A stretch of 64,000 bases of DNA from Moorena sp. SIOASIH (GCF_010671925.1 NZ_JAAHIH010000005.1:806001-870000), one strand, 5' to 3'. Numbered from the stretch's first letter, positions 9,239 to 19,056 are shown. The notes: generated by a model from the sequence alone, not told the origin. Numbers and translations: made by a program.

Positions 9239-11131
9239 ATGAGCCTGTGCATAAATCCTGAGTGTCCTCAGCCTGGTAACCCTGATACGAACCTATTCTG
9301 CTCAAGCTGCGGTTCTGAGTTATTGCTGGCGGGACGTTATCGGGTCAGCCGGTTACTCGGAGAAGGTGGCTTTGGACGAATCTATGAGGTGACTCACAAG
9401 GGAATTGCCAAGGTTCTCAAAATTTTGATTAACGATGAACCGAAAGCTGTGGAACTTTTTGAGCAAGAAGCGAGAGTTCTGACTCAGCTCAATCACCCAG
9501 GTATTCCTAAAGGAGAGGAAAATTTCACCTTCTTTCCCAGAAACCACCAAACCCCCCTATACTGTTTGGTCATGGAAAAAATCTCTGGGCTGAATTTAGA
9601 GGAGTATCAGGAAAAGCGAGGAAATCGCCCCATTGATGAAAAATTAGCCTTGGATTGGTTATTTCAAATCGTTGATATTCTCCAAGCAGTTCATCAGGAA
9701 AACTTTTTCCATCGCGATATCAAACCTTCCAATATTATTTTGCGTCCAGATGGACAATTAGTATTAATTGATTTTGGCACAGCCCGCCAAGTTACCGACA
9801 CTTATATGTTCAAACAATCTGCTGGGAATGTTACCAGTATGATTTCCCCTGGGTATACTCCCCTAGAACAAATCCATGGTCAAGCGGTACCCCAGTCGGA
9901 TTTCTACGCTCTAGGACGGACATTTGTTTATTTGCTGACAGGGCAAGAACCCTCAGATTTGTATGATGCTGGTAATGATATCTTGATGTGGCGACCCCAT
10001 GCACCACACATTTCTTCAGAGTTAGGGGATTTTCTTGATAGTTTGATGCTGCGAGTTTATCAACGTCCTAAAAATACTCAGGTTCTTTGGGAAAAGTTAG
10101 AAGCAATCAACTCAGAACTTAATCCTCCACGGCGATCCCAGAAACCAGATGATTCTACTGTTAATAGACCACAATCAAGTCAAGCGGGGGGATTTGGCAG
10201 TTTAGGAATCGCTGTAGCTGGATTTTTTAACCAATTCCAAAACTCCGACCCCTCACCAGTCGAGGGAGTGACCCTAAACTCTTTTGACTTCGATGTGGTA
10301 ACTCTAGATAAGTACGGTGAAATTAAAAAGCGCCGCCGTCACCAAGCCAAATATTTGACAGAAGACTTAGGCAATGGTGTAGGGCTAGATATGGTGTACA
10401 TCCCTGGGGGAAGATTCCTCATGGGTTCACCAGAAACTGAGAAGGGACATAGCGACGATGAAAGTCCACAGCATTGGGTCAGAGTCTCTCCCTTCTTCAT
10501 GGGAAAGTTTGCGGTTACCCAGGCCCAGTGGCGGGCTGTAGCAACCTTATTCCAAGTCTATCCTTCCCTAAACCCCCAGCCCTCTAAGTTCAAAGGCGAT
10601 ACTCTGCCAGTGGAAAAGGTATCTTGGTATGAGGCGATGAAATTTTGTGCTATACTATCTAGGCTGACTGGACGAAACTATCGGCTTCCGAGTGAGGCAG
10701 AATGGGAATATGCCTGTCGCGCTGGTACCAGTACGCCATTCAACTTCGGTGAAACCATTACCACCGATGTGGCAAATTACGATGGCAGCTGTACATACAG
10801 CTCTGAGCCAAAAGGGGTATATCGAGAACAAACTACTCGTGTAGGGAGCTTTGGTGTAGCCAATTCCTTTGGTTTGTATGACATGCATGGGAATGTTTGG
10901 GAGTGGTGTGCTGACCATTGGTACCCAAACTACCTAAGCTCTCCCGTTGATGGTAGTGCTTGGCTAAGTAGTATCAATGAGTATGATCATCATTCCCGGC
11001 TTCTGCGCGGTGGTTCCTGGGATATCATTCCTGGGATATGCCGCTCGGCTTGCCGCTTCAGCTATATCCCGGCAGACAATACCGAAGTCAACATTGGTTT
11101 TCGGGTGGTGTGTGATGTTAGTATGCCTTAA
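9239..11131 (+). CDS. Serine/threonine kinase fused to FGE-sulfatase (C-type lectin fold) domain
   Basis: A three-part protein. Residues about 1-30 are a four-cysteine zinc ribbon (CINPEC...CSSCG). About 33-290 is a Hanks-type kinase with GEGGFG loop, HRDIKPSN catalytic loop and DFG, all intact. About 370-630 is a formylglycine-generating-enzyme-like domain (GGRFLMGSPETE, then WEWCADHW and LLRGGSW). The frame is open from a TTG at 9230, but the ATG at 9239 is the better start. The C-terminal 24 codons after GGSW look like a diversity-generating retroelement target (see findings). A paralogue lies at 42655. Target and signal are unknown. Confidence 0.92.
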   Translation: MSLCINPECPQPGNPDTNLFCSSCGSELLLAGRYRVSRLLGEGGFGRIYEVTHKGIAKVLKILINDEPKAVELFEQEARVLTQLNHPGIPKGEENFTFFPRNHQTPLYCLVMEKISGLNLEEYQEKRGNRPIDEKLALDWLFQIVDILQAVHQENFFHRDIKPSNIILRPDGQLVLIDFGTARQVTDTYMFKQSAGNVTSMISPGYTPLEQIHGQAVPQSDFYALGRTFVYLLTGQEPSDLYDAGNDILMWRPHAPHISSELGDFLDSLMLRVYQRPKNTQVLWEKLEAINSELNPPRRSQKPDDSTVNRPQSSQAGGFGSLGIAVAGFFNQFQNSDPSPVEGVTLNSFDFDVVTLDKYGEIKKRRRHQAKYLTEDLGNGVGLDMVYIPGGRFLMGSPETEKGHSDDESPQHWVRVSPFFMGKFAVTQAQWRAVATLFQVYPSLNPQPSKFKGDTLPVEKVSWYEAMKFCAILSRLTGRNYRLPSEAEWEYACRAGTSTPFNFGETITTDVANYDGSCTYSSEPKGVYREQTTRVGSFGVANSFGLYDMHGNVWEWCADHWYPNYLSSPVDGSAWLSSINEYDHHSRLLRGGSWDIIPGICRSACRFSYIPADNTEVNIGFRVVCDVSMP

Positions 11132-11278
11132 TGGGTTGACCATGGTTAATAGCCGTTGAGGGAGTGTTGCTGGTCTCCTGTTGCTGGTCTCAATGGGAGC
11201 AAGAACTTACGAATGCGTTCGCGTAGCGTAGCCCTTCGGGCTAATCGCATCAATAAACATCAATAAAACCCATACAAC
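11132..11278. other. Convergent intergenic region
   Basis: Short gap between the convergent kinase-FGE gene and purD. It contains a GCGTTCGCGTAGCGTAGCCC...GGGCTAATCGC palindrome at about 11215-11250, which could form a stem in either transcript; no clear T-tract terminator is seen. Confidence 0.5.
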
Positions 11279-12550
11279 TCAGCCTTCATCCTTCAAAACC
11301 CGATAACCAATATCCCGACGGTAATACATCCCCTCAAACTGGATACAATCGATAGCGCTATAAGCAACTGATAAAGCTTGCGCTATTGTTTCACCAGTTC
11401 CGGTAACCCCCAAAACCCGACCACCACTGGTAACTAGCTCCTCCTGTTTCAGGGTAGTACCAGCACTGCAAACTATTGCTCCGTGTTGCTCAGCTTGTTG
11501 GATACCAGTAATTACCTTACCCTTTTCGTAAGCTCCCGGATACCCCTTCGAGGCAGCAATCACACAAGCCGCAGCCCCTTGTTTCCAAGTAATAGTTGGT
11601 AATTCCGCCAGTCGCTGTTGGGTACAAGCCAGAAGCACCTGATCTAGGGGAGTTTCTAGCAAGGGTAGGATAGCTTGAGTTTCTGGATCCCCAAAGCGAC
11701 AATTAAATTCCAGAACCGTTGGGTTTCCTTCTGGAGTAATCATCAATCCTGCATAGAGAACCCCCCGATAATCAATTCCCCTGACCTTTAAAGCCTCAAG
11801 GGTAGGATTAAGAATTTCCTTCTCAATCCGTGTGCTTAGCTCTGGGGTAACAATCGGTGCAGGAGCATAAGCTCCCATCCCTCCGGTATTCGGACCGGTA
11901 TCCCCTTCGCCAATTCGCTTATGGTCTTGAGCTGGTACTAAGGGACGAACCGTTAAGCCATCCGTAACAGCCAAAACCGAAACTTCTTGACCGGTGACAC
12001 ACTCTTCAATCACCACCGTCTCAAACCCATTCTCAAAGAGTGACTCCACAGCCGTTTCGGCTTCGTCTATCGTAGCCGCAACAGTTACTCCCTTACCGGC
12101 TGCTAAGCCATCGGCTTTAACCACAATTGGTGCTACCTGGGTTTTGACATAAGCCAATGCTGGTTCTGGTTCCGTAAACACAGCAAAACTTGGGGTAGGA
12201 ACACCAGCAGACTGCATCAAATCCTTTGCCCAAGACTTACTCGACTCAATTTGTGCTCCCTCCTGGGTGGGACCAAACACAGGGATATCTTTACTTTGGA
12301 GATAGTCTGTAATACCTAAAGACAGTGGGAGTTCTGGACCTACCACCACTAGAGATATATCGTTAACCAGAGCAAACTCAGCAATTGCTTCAAAATCTTG
12401 AACGTTTAATAAAAGATTTTGGCAACCTCTTAGTGTAGCGGTGCCACCATTACCAGGAACACATATCACCTGCTGAATACTTTGAGATTGCAGTAGTTTC
12501 CAGGCAAGGGCGTACTCCCTTCCCCCATTGCCAATTACCAAAATCTTCAC
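11279..12550 (-). CDS. purD: Phosphoribosylamine-glycine ligase
   Basis: ATP-grasp ligase joining 5-phosphoribosylamine and glycine in purine synthesis. The 423 residues span the whole family: N-terminal GNGGREYALAWKL, ATP-grasp motifs PIVVKADGLAAGKGVTVA and NTGGMGAYAPAPI, and LEFNCRFGDPETQ near residues 280-292. The likely start codon is GTG, since GTGAAGATTTTGG is the only suitable codon before the conserved N-terminus. It is transcribed alone, divergent from the epimerase gene. Confidence 0.96.
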   Translation of the reverse strand: MKILVIGNGGREYALAWKLLQSQSIQQVICVPGNGGTATLRGCQNLLLNVQDFEAIAEFALVNDISLVVVGPELPLSLGITDYLQSKDIPVFGPTQEGAQIESSKSWAKDLMQSAGVPTPSFAVFTEPEPALAYVKTQVAPIVVKADGLAAGKGVTVAATIDEAETAVESLFENGFETVVIEECVTGQEVSVLAVTDGLTVRPLVPAQDHKRIGEGDTGPNTGGMGAYAPAPIVTPELSTRIEKEILNPTLEALKVRGIDYRGVLYAGLMITPEGNPTVLEFNCRFGDPETQAILPLLETPLDQVLLACTQQRLAELPTITWKQGAAACVIAASKGYPGAYEKGKVITGIQQAEQHGAIVCSAGTTLKQEELVTSGGRVLGVTGTGETIAQALSVAYSAIDCIQFEGMYYRRDIGYRVLKDEG

Positions 12551-12735
12551 GTTTTTTATACACTCTGTGCTGAATAGTCTATTTTATTCTATGACCTTAC
12601 CAAATTATTGAAGCCATTTTTACCAAAAAAAAATTACTCACAATTTAAGATAGTGTGCCAGACTAGATTTAATATACATTCACAAATAAACTAGTCTGAC
12701 CAACGCTTAACCAATAGTTTGAAATCTTAAATTTT

Positions 12736-13692
12736 ATGGCTATTAATATCGTTACGGGTGCTGCGGGTTTTGTCGGTTCTCACCTAGTAGAAACCCTTTT
12801 GAATCAAGGTGATCGAGTGATTGGTATTGATCAATTTAACGATTATTACGATCCCAAGCTAAAACGCCGGAATATTCAAAATTTTAAAGAGCATCCCGCT
12901 TTTGAGTTAATCGAAAGTGATATTCAGACCTTGGATTGGCGTCCGCTCCTAACCGATGTAGAGGTAGTCTATCATCAAGCAGCACAAGCTGGAGTTCGTG
13001 CCAGTTGGGGGGATGGTTTTCGGGATTATACCGAGCGCAATATTAATGCTACGCAAATCATACTCGAAGCCGCCAAAGATGCCAAGCATCTGACCCGATT
13101 AGTCTATGCTTCCAGCTCATCAGTTTATGGTAATGCGGAAGCCCTACCGACATCTGAAACCATTCTTCCCCAACCGGTTTCCCCCTATGGGGTAACCAAG
13201 CTAGCTGCAGAACACCTATGCTTACTGTATTACCATAATTTTGGTGTACCTGTTACTGCCTTACGCTATTTCACCGTATACGGACCGAGGCAGCGCCCAG
13301 ACATGGCATTTCACAAATTCCTAAAAGCCATTCTCACGGATGAACCCATTAGCATATATGGTGACGGAAAGCAAACCCGAGACTTCACCTTTATCAAAGA
13401 CATCATAGCCGCGAATCTCGCTGCAGGTACCACACCAGCTGCTGTTGGGGAAGTCTTTAACGTTGGTGGTGGTAGCCGAGTGGTGCTAGCGGATGTTCTC
13501 GACACGATTGAAGAAATTGTTGGACATCCCATTAAGAAAAACTACATCGAAAAAGCCAAAGGAGACGCACGTCACACTGCAGCAGACATTACCAAGGCCA
13601 AAACCCTGCTCAGTTATCAACCTCAAGTATCCCTATCCGAAGGCTTAGCCCAAGAATGGGAATGGATACAGAATTTGTACGCTTGTGTATAG
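12736..13692 (+). CDS. NAD-dependent epimerase/dehydratase (UDP-glucuronate 4-epimerase-like)
   Basis: Extended short-chain dehydrogenase acting on a nucleotide sugar, probably supplying sugars for polysaccharide. The NAD-binding GAAGFVGSH is at residues 8-16, the active-site serine in SSSSVYG, and the YxxxK pair in YGVTKLAAE. The internal DQFNDYYDPKLKRRN and FTVYGPRQRPDMAFHKF segments point to the UDP-glucuronate/UDP-glucose epimerase branch rather than GDP-mannose enzymes. Length 318 is normal. Substrate remains an inference. It is a single gene followed by a heptamer repeat. Confidence 0.88.
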   Translation: MAINIVTGAAGFVGSHLVETLLNQGDRVIGIDQFNDYYDPKLKRRNIQNFKEHPAFELIESDIQTLDWRPLLTDVEVVYHQAAQAGVRASWGDGFRDYTERNINATQIILEAAKDAKHLTRLVYASSSSVYGNAEALPTSETILPQPVSPYGVTKLAAEHLCLLYYHNFGVPVTALRYFTVYGPRQRPDMAFHKFLKAILTDEPISIYGDGKQTRDFTFIKDIIAANLAAGTTPAAVGEVFNVGGGSRVVLADVLDTIEEIVGHPIKKNYIEKAKGDARHTAADITKAKTLLSYQPQVSLSEGLAQEWEWIQNLYACV

Positions 13693-13693
13693 G

Positions 13694-13760
13694 GCAAGGC
13701 AAAAGGCAAAAGGCAAAAGGCAAAAGGCAAAAGGCAAAAGGCAAAAGGCAAAAGGCAAAA
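13694..13760. repeat. GGCAAAA heptamer tandem repeat
   Basis: About nine copies of ggcaaaa directly follow the epimerase stop codon. It belongs to the GGCAARA heptamer group also seen at 15954-16018, 19057-19125, 30370-30408 and 31447-31470. Confidence 0.93.
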
Positions 13761-13832
13761 GTTGACTAAAACAGCTTTTGCTGCTTGTATCAATGTCAAA
13801 CACCTTAATGCGTAGTGCTGTATAGAACTTAT

Positions 13833-15929
13833 CTAAAGCTCAACCCCAGCTATGTGAAAGGCTTGTCTAATTGCGCCAGCTAATTCCGATTGGTACTGTT
13901 GCATGTAAAATTCAGATGCTTGACGATAGGCGGACAACAGGGGACGAAAATTCTCAACCTGACCATCTACAGTTCTGATTTTCTGTAAAACCCAACCTAA
14001 GTTGTGGTAAGCCTCAGCATAGTCTGGTTTTAACTGAACGGCTTTTTCCAGATGGGAGCGTGCTTGTGCCCATTGTCCCACTTTTCCTAATAAAGTGCCT
14101 AGACGGAATAAAGCAAAGGCATCAGATGGAAATTTCTGAATGTAGGCTTGATAGGTTTGGATAGCACCCTGATAATTCTGCAAGTGTTCCTGAGTGATTC
14201 CTTGATTCAGGGATACCCAGCTAGGAACGTCTGCTTTCTGGCTGGCTTGCTCAAAATTGGCCAGGGCCTCAGGCCACAACCCTTGCACAGCTTGCTTCCA
14301 ACCTTTCAATCCCCAAGCAACTGCACTATCGGGGACTTGAGTGGTAAACTCTATAATCCGGCGCTCCACATCCCTAGACTGTCTAGTAACAACAGCCTTT
14401 TCCAAAGCAATGATTAAATAGGGATATATCCATTGTTGTAGTTGTTGGGATTCCCTAGACTGAGCCTGTTTTGACTTGAACAGTGCCTGGGTAGCAGTAC
14501 GAATTGCTCGTTTCCATTGCTGTTGATTGACATTAATCCACGCTTGTAACCCTAGGGCAAAGGTACAGTTACTATCAATTTGTAGTGCTTTGGAAACAGC
14601 AGATTCTGCCTGTTGCCAATTGCCAAGCTTTCCCCATGCCCAAGCTAGATTAGCTTGTATCCAAACCTCTTGGGGAGCTAAGTCTACTGCTTTTTGCAAC
14701 TGTTTTACTGCTGTTGACCAATTTGATTTACGGCAGTTGACTAGTCCTAAAACCCCATAGCTCCTGCCATCATTTGGTTGTAGTCGAATCGCTGTTTGTG
14801 CTGCCACCTCAGCCTGAGCATCATTGAGATGGATCTGAACTAGGGCTAGTTCAACCGCAGCTTCACCATGGTTTGGCTGATTAGTTAGACATTTTTGATA
14901 AGCTTGAACCGCCTCTGCTAACTTTCCTTGCTTAAGTAATCCCCACGCTTTCCTTTGACTGGGAGAAACAAACTTGCCTTTGAGGGCATCAATCAGTTCC
15001 TCGGCTGTCTGAAATCGCTCCTCTACCTTCATTCTCATTCCAGTTAAGATTACCTGCTCAGTTTGGGCTGTAATCTGAGGAGCTAACTGTCGTGCTGGAA
15101 TTAACGTTTCTGATCCAGCCCTTTCCGTAGCTTGAGCTGGTAATTGACCAGTGAGTAATTCATACATTGAAGCACATAGAGCATATATATCCGTAGCTGG
15201 CCAACGCTTACTCCGGTAACTGTATTGCTCAAGAGGAGCGTATCCTGGTGATAATGTTGCACTCATTTCACGGGTTTGACCGGCGATGAATTCTTTAGTA
15301 GCACCGAAATCAATCAATACGGCTCGATCTTGGTGATCAATTAGAATATTATCAGGTTTAATATCTCTATGTAATAGTTGATTAGAGTGAACAACTGTTA
15401 AGGCTTCTGCTACTTGGATAAAATAACCCTTGAGCTTCTCTTCCGAAAGAACACCTTCTTCTTGTAAGATTTTAGATAAGGACTTTCCAGAGATAAACTC
15501 CATGACTAAATAGGCAGTATTATTCTCCTCAAACCAATCATAAACCTGAGCAATATTAGGGTGGTAGCATTTTTGTAAGTAACTGGCTTCTAACTGAAAT
15601 TTGTGGAGTTGTCGTTGTCGGTCAATCGGAGCAATAGAAGGGGGCCAAGTAATGGTTTTACCCATCCTAGCTGCTTTTTCTGGCCAGAGTTCTTTGATGG
15701 CAACCTTGGCAGAGTTAGGTAGGTAAATTCCTTGGTAGGTAATGCCAAATCCCCCTTCTCCCAGGACTTTTTCTATCCGATAATGACTCTGCCTCAGGAG
15801 TGTGCCAGCAGGCAAATGGTAGGCTGATGAACTAACAGTCTCTTCAAAATCAAGAGCCGCACCACAACTAGTGCAGTAGTTGTTACTGCCAGTATTAATA
15901 TGACCGCATACTATACAGGTAATAGACAT
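13833..15929 (-). CDS. Serine/threonine protein kinase with TPR repeats
   Basis: A 698-residue kinase. Residues 5-25 are a CIVCG...CTSCG zinc ribbon. The kinase domain covers about 48-315 with GEGGFG, the VAIKELWP lysine, HRDIKPDN and DFGATKE, so it should be active. From about 330 to the end run six or more TPR units (for example GYHNLGW-like motifs AEAYHNLGWVLQK), a scaffold for protein partners. No membrane helix is visible, so it is likely cytoplasmic. It is monocistronic; the partner is unknown. Confidence 0.93.
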   Translation of the reverse strand: MSITCIVCGHINTGSNNYCTSCGAALDFEETVSSSAYHLPAGTLLRQSHYRIEKVLGEGGFGITYQGIYLPNSAKVAIKELWPEKAARMGKTITWPPSIAPIDRQRQLHKFQLEASYLQKCYHPNIAQVYDWFEENNTAYLVMEFISGKSLSKILQEEGVLSEEKLKGYFIQVAEALTVVHSNQLLHRDIKPDNILIDHQDRAVLIDFGATKEFIAGQTREMSATLSPGYAPLEQYSYRSKRWPATDIYALCASMYELLTGQLPAQATERAGSETLIPARQLAPQITAQTEQVILTGMRMKVEERFQTAEELIDALKGKFVSPSQRKAWGLLKQGKLAEAVQAYQKCLTNQPNHGEAAVELALVQIHLNDAQAEVAAQTAIRLQPNDGRSYGVLGLVNCRKSNWSTAVKQLQKAVDLAPQEVWIQANLAWAWGKLGNWQQAESAVSKALQIDSNCTFALGLQAWINVNQQQWKRAIRTATQALFKSKQAQSRESQQLQQWIYPYLIIALEKAVVTRQSRDVERRIIEFTTQVPDSAVAWGLKGWKQAVQGLWPEALANFEQASQKADVPSWVSLNQGITQEHLQNYQGAIQTYQAYIQKFPSDAFALFRLGTLLGKVGQWAQARSHLEKAVQLKPDYAEAYHNLGWVLQKIRTVDGQVENFRPLLSAYRQASEFYMQQYQSELAGAIRQAFHIAGVEL

Positions 15930-15953
15930 TGTAGGTTTCTACAATTTTAGGAA

Positions 15954-16018
15954 GGCAAGAGGCAAGAGGCAAGAGGCAAGAGGCAATAGGCAATAGGCAA
16001 GAGGCAAGAGGCAAGAGG
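15954..16018. repeat. GGCAAGA heptamer tandem repeat
   Basis: About nine units of ggcaaga, with two ggcaata variants in the middle, lie just upstream of the kinase-TPR gene start and before the integrase stump. Confidence 0.93.
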
Positions 16019-16042
16019 TAAAAAATCCTTTGTACCTCATAG

Positions 16043-16195
16043 CTTCGGACGTTTTGTAGTGATCTATTGGATGCGGGAGTGGATATCGTTACGGTTCAGA
16101 AGTTGGCGGGTCATGGGTCTCCTGTGACCACTGCCAAGTATGATAGACGGGGGGAGGAGACGAAGCGGTTGGCGGTGCAAAAGTTGGGGTTGTGA
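16043..16195 (+). pseudogene. Tyrosine recombinase (phage-type integrase), C-terminal fragment
   Basis: An open frame without start codon encodes the last 50 or so residues of a tyrosine recombinase: RTFCSDLLDAGVDI, then VQKLAGHGSPVTTAKYDRRG and the end QKLGL. The GH and the nucleophile tyrosine context (TTxxYDRRG) are plain. The frame is stopped on the 5' side at 16040, directly after heptamer repeats, so only the tail of the gene survives. It sits next to hicBA, suggesting remains of an integrated element. Confidence 0.85.
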
Positions 16196-16204
16196 TCAGA
16201 GGTG

Positions 16205-16414
16205 TTACTGGAGATCTGATTCTTCCAATTCTGCTATTTTCATCAATGCTTTTAGGGTTCCTCTCTTCAAATCTTGATTTTTGTGAACTGGAACGGATAT
16301 GATTTTTTGAGCTCCTGGCTTTTCATAAATATAATGGCTTCCTGTAATTTTTCTCAAAACCCATCCTTTTTTATCAATAATTTTACAGAATTTTTTGCCA
16401 GAAACAGATTTCAT
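16205..16414 (-). CDS. hicA: HicA-type toxin (mRNA interferase)
   Basis: A 69-residue protein of the HicA/YcfA double-stranded RNA-binding-fold family, expected to cleave mRNA. Typical features are the N-terminal SGKKFCKIIDKKGWVLRK, the catalytic histidine in GSHYIYEKP and the C-terminal LKRGTLKALMKIAEL. The start overlaps the hicB stop by ATGA, so the antitoxin is made first and coupled. No frame damage. Confidence 0.93.
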   Translation of the reverse strand: MKSVSGKKFCKIIDKKGWVLRKITGSHYIYEKPGAQKIISVPVHKNQDLKRGTLKALMKIAELEESDLQ

Positions 16415-16614
16415 ACTGTAACTTCCACAATTTTGCTGTTTGGTTCAGGAATATAGGAATTGCTGGCAACTTCTAACCAACCTTCAATTGCATCTTGAAG
16501 ATTTGCTAAAACCTCTTCCATTGTGTCTCCCTCAGTAATGCAGCCAGGTAGTGCGGGTACTTCTGCCCAAAAACCACCTTCTTCTGCTGGATGTATTGCG
16601 ACCTTAATCTGCAT
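16411..16614 (-). CDS. hicB: HicB-type antitoxin
   Basis: Antitoxin with a partial RNase H-fold domain that binds HicA. The core HPAEEGGFWAEVPALPGC and the following TEGDTMEEVLANLQDAIEGWL are textbook. The frame is open from a TTG at 16632, but the ATG at 16614 (MQIKVAIH) matches the usual family start. No DNA-binding tail is present; the protein is the short form of about 67 residues. It is the first gene of the pair. Confidence 0.92.
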   Translation of the reverse strand: MQIKVAIHPAEEGGFWAEVPALPGCITEGDTMEEVLANLQDAIEGWLEVASNSYIPEPNSKIVEVTV

Positions 16615-16784
16615 TTGGGTTTGCTTGCTCAATAGTTTTTTGTGTATTTTAACTCATCACCTCATGGATCAATCAGATGATCCGGTGTACTTTTGTCAAC
16701 CTTATCCACACCCTGACTACTCTTACTTTTCACTCTTTCCACTTCAACTTTTGTCAGTCAACCAGGCTGATAGCTTACGCAAAG

Positions 16785-19013
16785 TTAGTTCAAAAACTGC
16801 ATAGATTCTAATGTGTTGCTGCTGATTGCTTTTTGGATCAAGTTTTGCCACTCCTGCTGAATTTGTTTATGTTCTTTGAGCCTTTGAAACTCAGGCCATA
16901 CTTTCGAGCGAATTTCTTCCTTTCTTAGAAAAGTCCGCCACTGGTCTCCTATATCTTTGGCATAGTGAATGCGATCAAAAAACTCTCCGATGATGAAGTA
17001 TCTGACTTGGCTCGGCTCAGTTAACCACTGATCTAAGGTTTCTTTGCATTTAATGACCACTTTTTTATGAAGAGCTTCTAGACGATTTTTTACTTCTTGT
17101 TGATTAAACTCTTGAACTTGGGATTCTCCTGACTCTGAATTTTTAATGCTCAGGGTGTTGTTGTTGATTAGATCGGGTTCAAGTTCGTCATCAAAGTGCT
17201 GTCGAATACTGTGTATAATTAATCCCTCATAGGAAACTTGAGACTCCCAAAGGGTTCGGAATCCTAGCTCTAATTGATTGTTATACTTATCTAATAACTC
17301 GGTCATCACTCCTAGAAACTTGGCATCACGCTCCTTGGTTAAATTACCCAAGTGCCCCTTTTTCAGGTTTACCAGCACATTTGTTACTTCTGATTTGAGC
17401 TGCTCCACCGACTGCTGTAGCCCTTCGTTTAAGGAAAGGAAATGCTTTGAGAGGTTGGCTCGCATCGCTGCAATCGATCCGTAGTAGGTAGACCTGTAAG
17501 AGCCTCCGAATCGGTCTGTGCGTTGTCTTTCAATTTCGTCTAGTTCTGGAATTCCCGGGTCACTTTGGCAGGCTTTCATTACAGTATCGACTTTGGCTTT
17601 AAAGTAAGGATCAACTGTTTCCCGGTTTTTTCTGAGTTTTTTGAGGAATTTTTCAAGACTGTCAGATAGCTCTTCTTTAAATTCCTTGAATCGCTCCACA
17701 AATAACTGGTCTTCATCCCCAAATCCAGCTAGGGCTTTACTGGCTTTATGTAAATCAGTTTCTAAGTCTTTGTGGAGGATATCTATATGCTCTTGGTAAG
17801 CTTTGGCATATTTACTGTCTAGGTCTTCAATGTTGTCAACTAGGTAATCTAGAATTAACTCCAGAACTTGATTTGCTTGGTCAGGATTAGAACAGTCAGC
17901 GATTACACAATTAACCACCTCTATGTGGTTTTCCCGAATCGTTCTTTGAAGGGTTTCACAGCCTTTAGAGTTGTCTTGATCAGCACTGCTCATTTTGTTG
18001 AGTACCATGAAAGAGCGAGCTGGCAGGTCATTCAGGGCTTTCTGGGCTGTGTCATAAAGTTTAGTATCTCTCTCTTCCCATTGGTAGCCTACAGGGTCTG
18101 GTCTCCGCACAAAAAGAACTACATCCACTCGCTCCCCTAGGGTTTGTAGCATCAGCTTTTCATCCCCTACTCTGAGGTCCCCTAAACCAGGTATGTCTAC
18201 TAAGGCAATCTTTTCAACTTCGGATTTATTGAAAGGACAGAATATCTCTACTTCTCTGACTGCCAAAACGGCGAAGTCACTATTGGCATCTTGTTGGTGA
18301 ACTACATAGTTTCGTATTTCTTCCTTGGCAACCCGATCTAATACCCGAGGGGAGTTTGCTTCCAGTAAATGGCCATAGTGATTAAGATGACCATAATATT
18401 CGTTGCGCAGCCGTTCGTACATCGCTTTTTTTGTGGCAGCATCACTAGGCAGTTCGGGAAGCTGGCTAGCAAATTCATCCAGGCTTCTTGGTTTGGGTGC
18501 TAAGCCTAGTTCTTCGTAATAGGAGCCAATGACTTCTTTGAGAAATGAGTCTTCATCATGGAATGTTACCCTAGCATAGGTTGGTTGATTTTGATGATAG
18601 ACTGTACTCCGAACTGCTGTGCAGGCTCCTCCTTCACGAGCAGGAATCTCATCATCGGAAAGTCCACTCAAACTTTTGAGTAGTGTACTTTTACCTTGTC
18701 GCATTAACCCCACTACACCAATATTAAGGGTGCCACGGTCAAAGCGTTTATGAAGTTGAGCTAGTTTGTTAGTCTGAAATTCCAAGCGTTTGAGTAGTCC
18801 AGGGAAATTGATTTGTTGTAAGTTTCCAGCTATTTCAGTGTTATCGGGTAATTGAATTAGCTTCTGGCGGTACTTTTCTAGCTCAAGTAGTGTGGATTGA
18901 AGGGTTTTTAGGTGGTTTTCTACACTGGTGAGGCGTTGGACAAAGGGTTTGCGTTTGTCAAGGATTTCGGTAAGACGAGAGGCTATATTGGTTCTCTGTT
19001 GATTTGTGTACAT
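16785..19013 (-). CDS. Dynamin-like GTPase
   Basis: A 742-residue large GTPase. An N-terminal coiled region (1-90) precedes the G domain: G1 GLMRQGKST at 102-110, G3 DIPGLGD near 275, and G4 LNKMSSAD near 345. A long helical region after residue 420 resembles a bundle-signalling-domain stalk. Bacterial dynamin-like proteins remodel membranes or act in stress and phage response. It is the last gene of a minus-strand cassette of GTPase, vWA, FHA and PP2C genes, 203 nt after the PP2C gene. Its own function is inferred from family only. Confidence 0.85.
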   Translation of the reverse strand: MYTNQQRTNIASRLTEILDKRKPFVQRLTSVENHLKTLQSTLLELEKYRQKLIQLPDNTEIAGNLQQINFPGLLKRLEFQTNKLAQLHKRFDRGTLNIGVVGLMRQGKSTLLKSLSGLSDDEIPAREGGACTAVRSTVYHQNQPTYARVTFHDEDSFLKEVIGSYYEELGLAPKPRSLDEFASQLPELPSDAATKKAMYERLRNEYYGHLNHYGHLLEANSPRVLDRVAKEEIRNYVVHQQDANSDFAVLAVREVEIFCPFNKSEVEKIALVDIPGLGDLRVGDEKLMLQTLGERVDVVLFVRRPDPVGYQWEERDTKLYDTAQKALNDLPARSFMVLNKMSSADQDNSKGCETLQRTIRENHIEVVNCVIADCSNPDQANQVLELILDYLVDNIEDLDSKYAKAYQEHIDILHKDLETDLHKASKALAGFGDEDQLFVERFKEFKEELSDSLEKFLKKLRKNRETVDPYFKAKVDTVMKACQSDPGIPELDEIERQRTDRFGGSYRSTYYGSIAAMRANLSKHFLSLNEGLQQSVEQLKSEVTNVLVNLKKGHLGNLTKERDAKFLGVMTELLDKYNNQLELGFRTLWESQVSYEGLIIHSIRQHFDDELEPDLINNNTLSIKNSESGESQVQEFNQQEVKNRLEALHKKVVIKCKETLDQWLTEPSQVRYFIIGEFFDRIHYAKDIGDQWRTFLRKEEIRSKVWPEFQRLKEHKQIQQEWQNLIQKAISSNTLESMQFLN

Positions 19014-19056
19014 AAGTTATAGCGTTTGGATTTGAGTTGTGAACATACTCCCAAAG

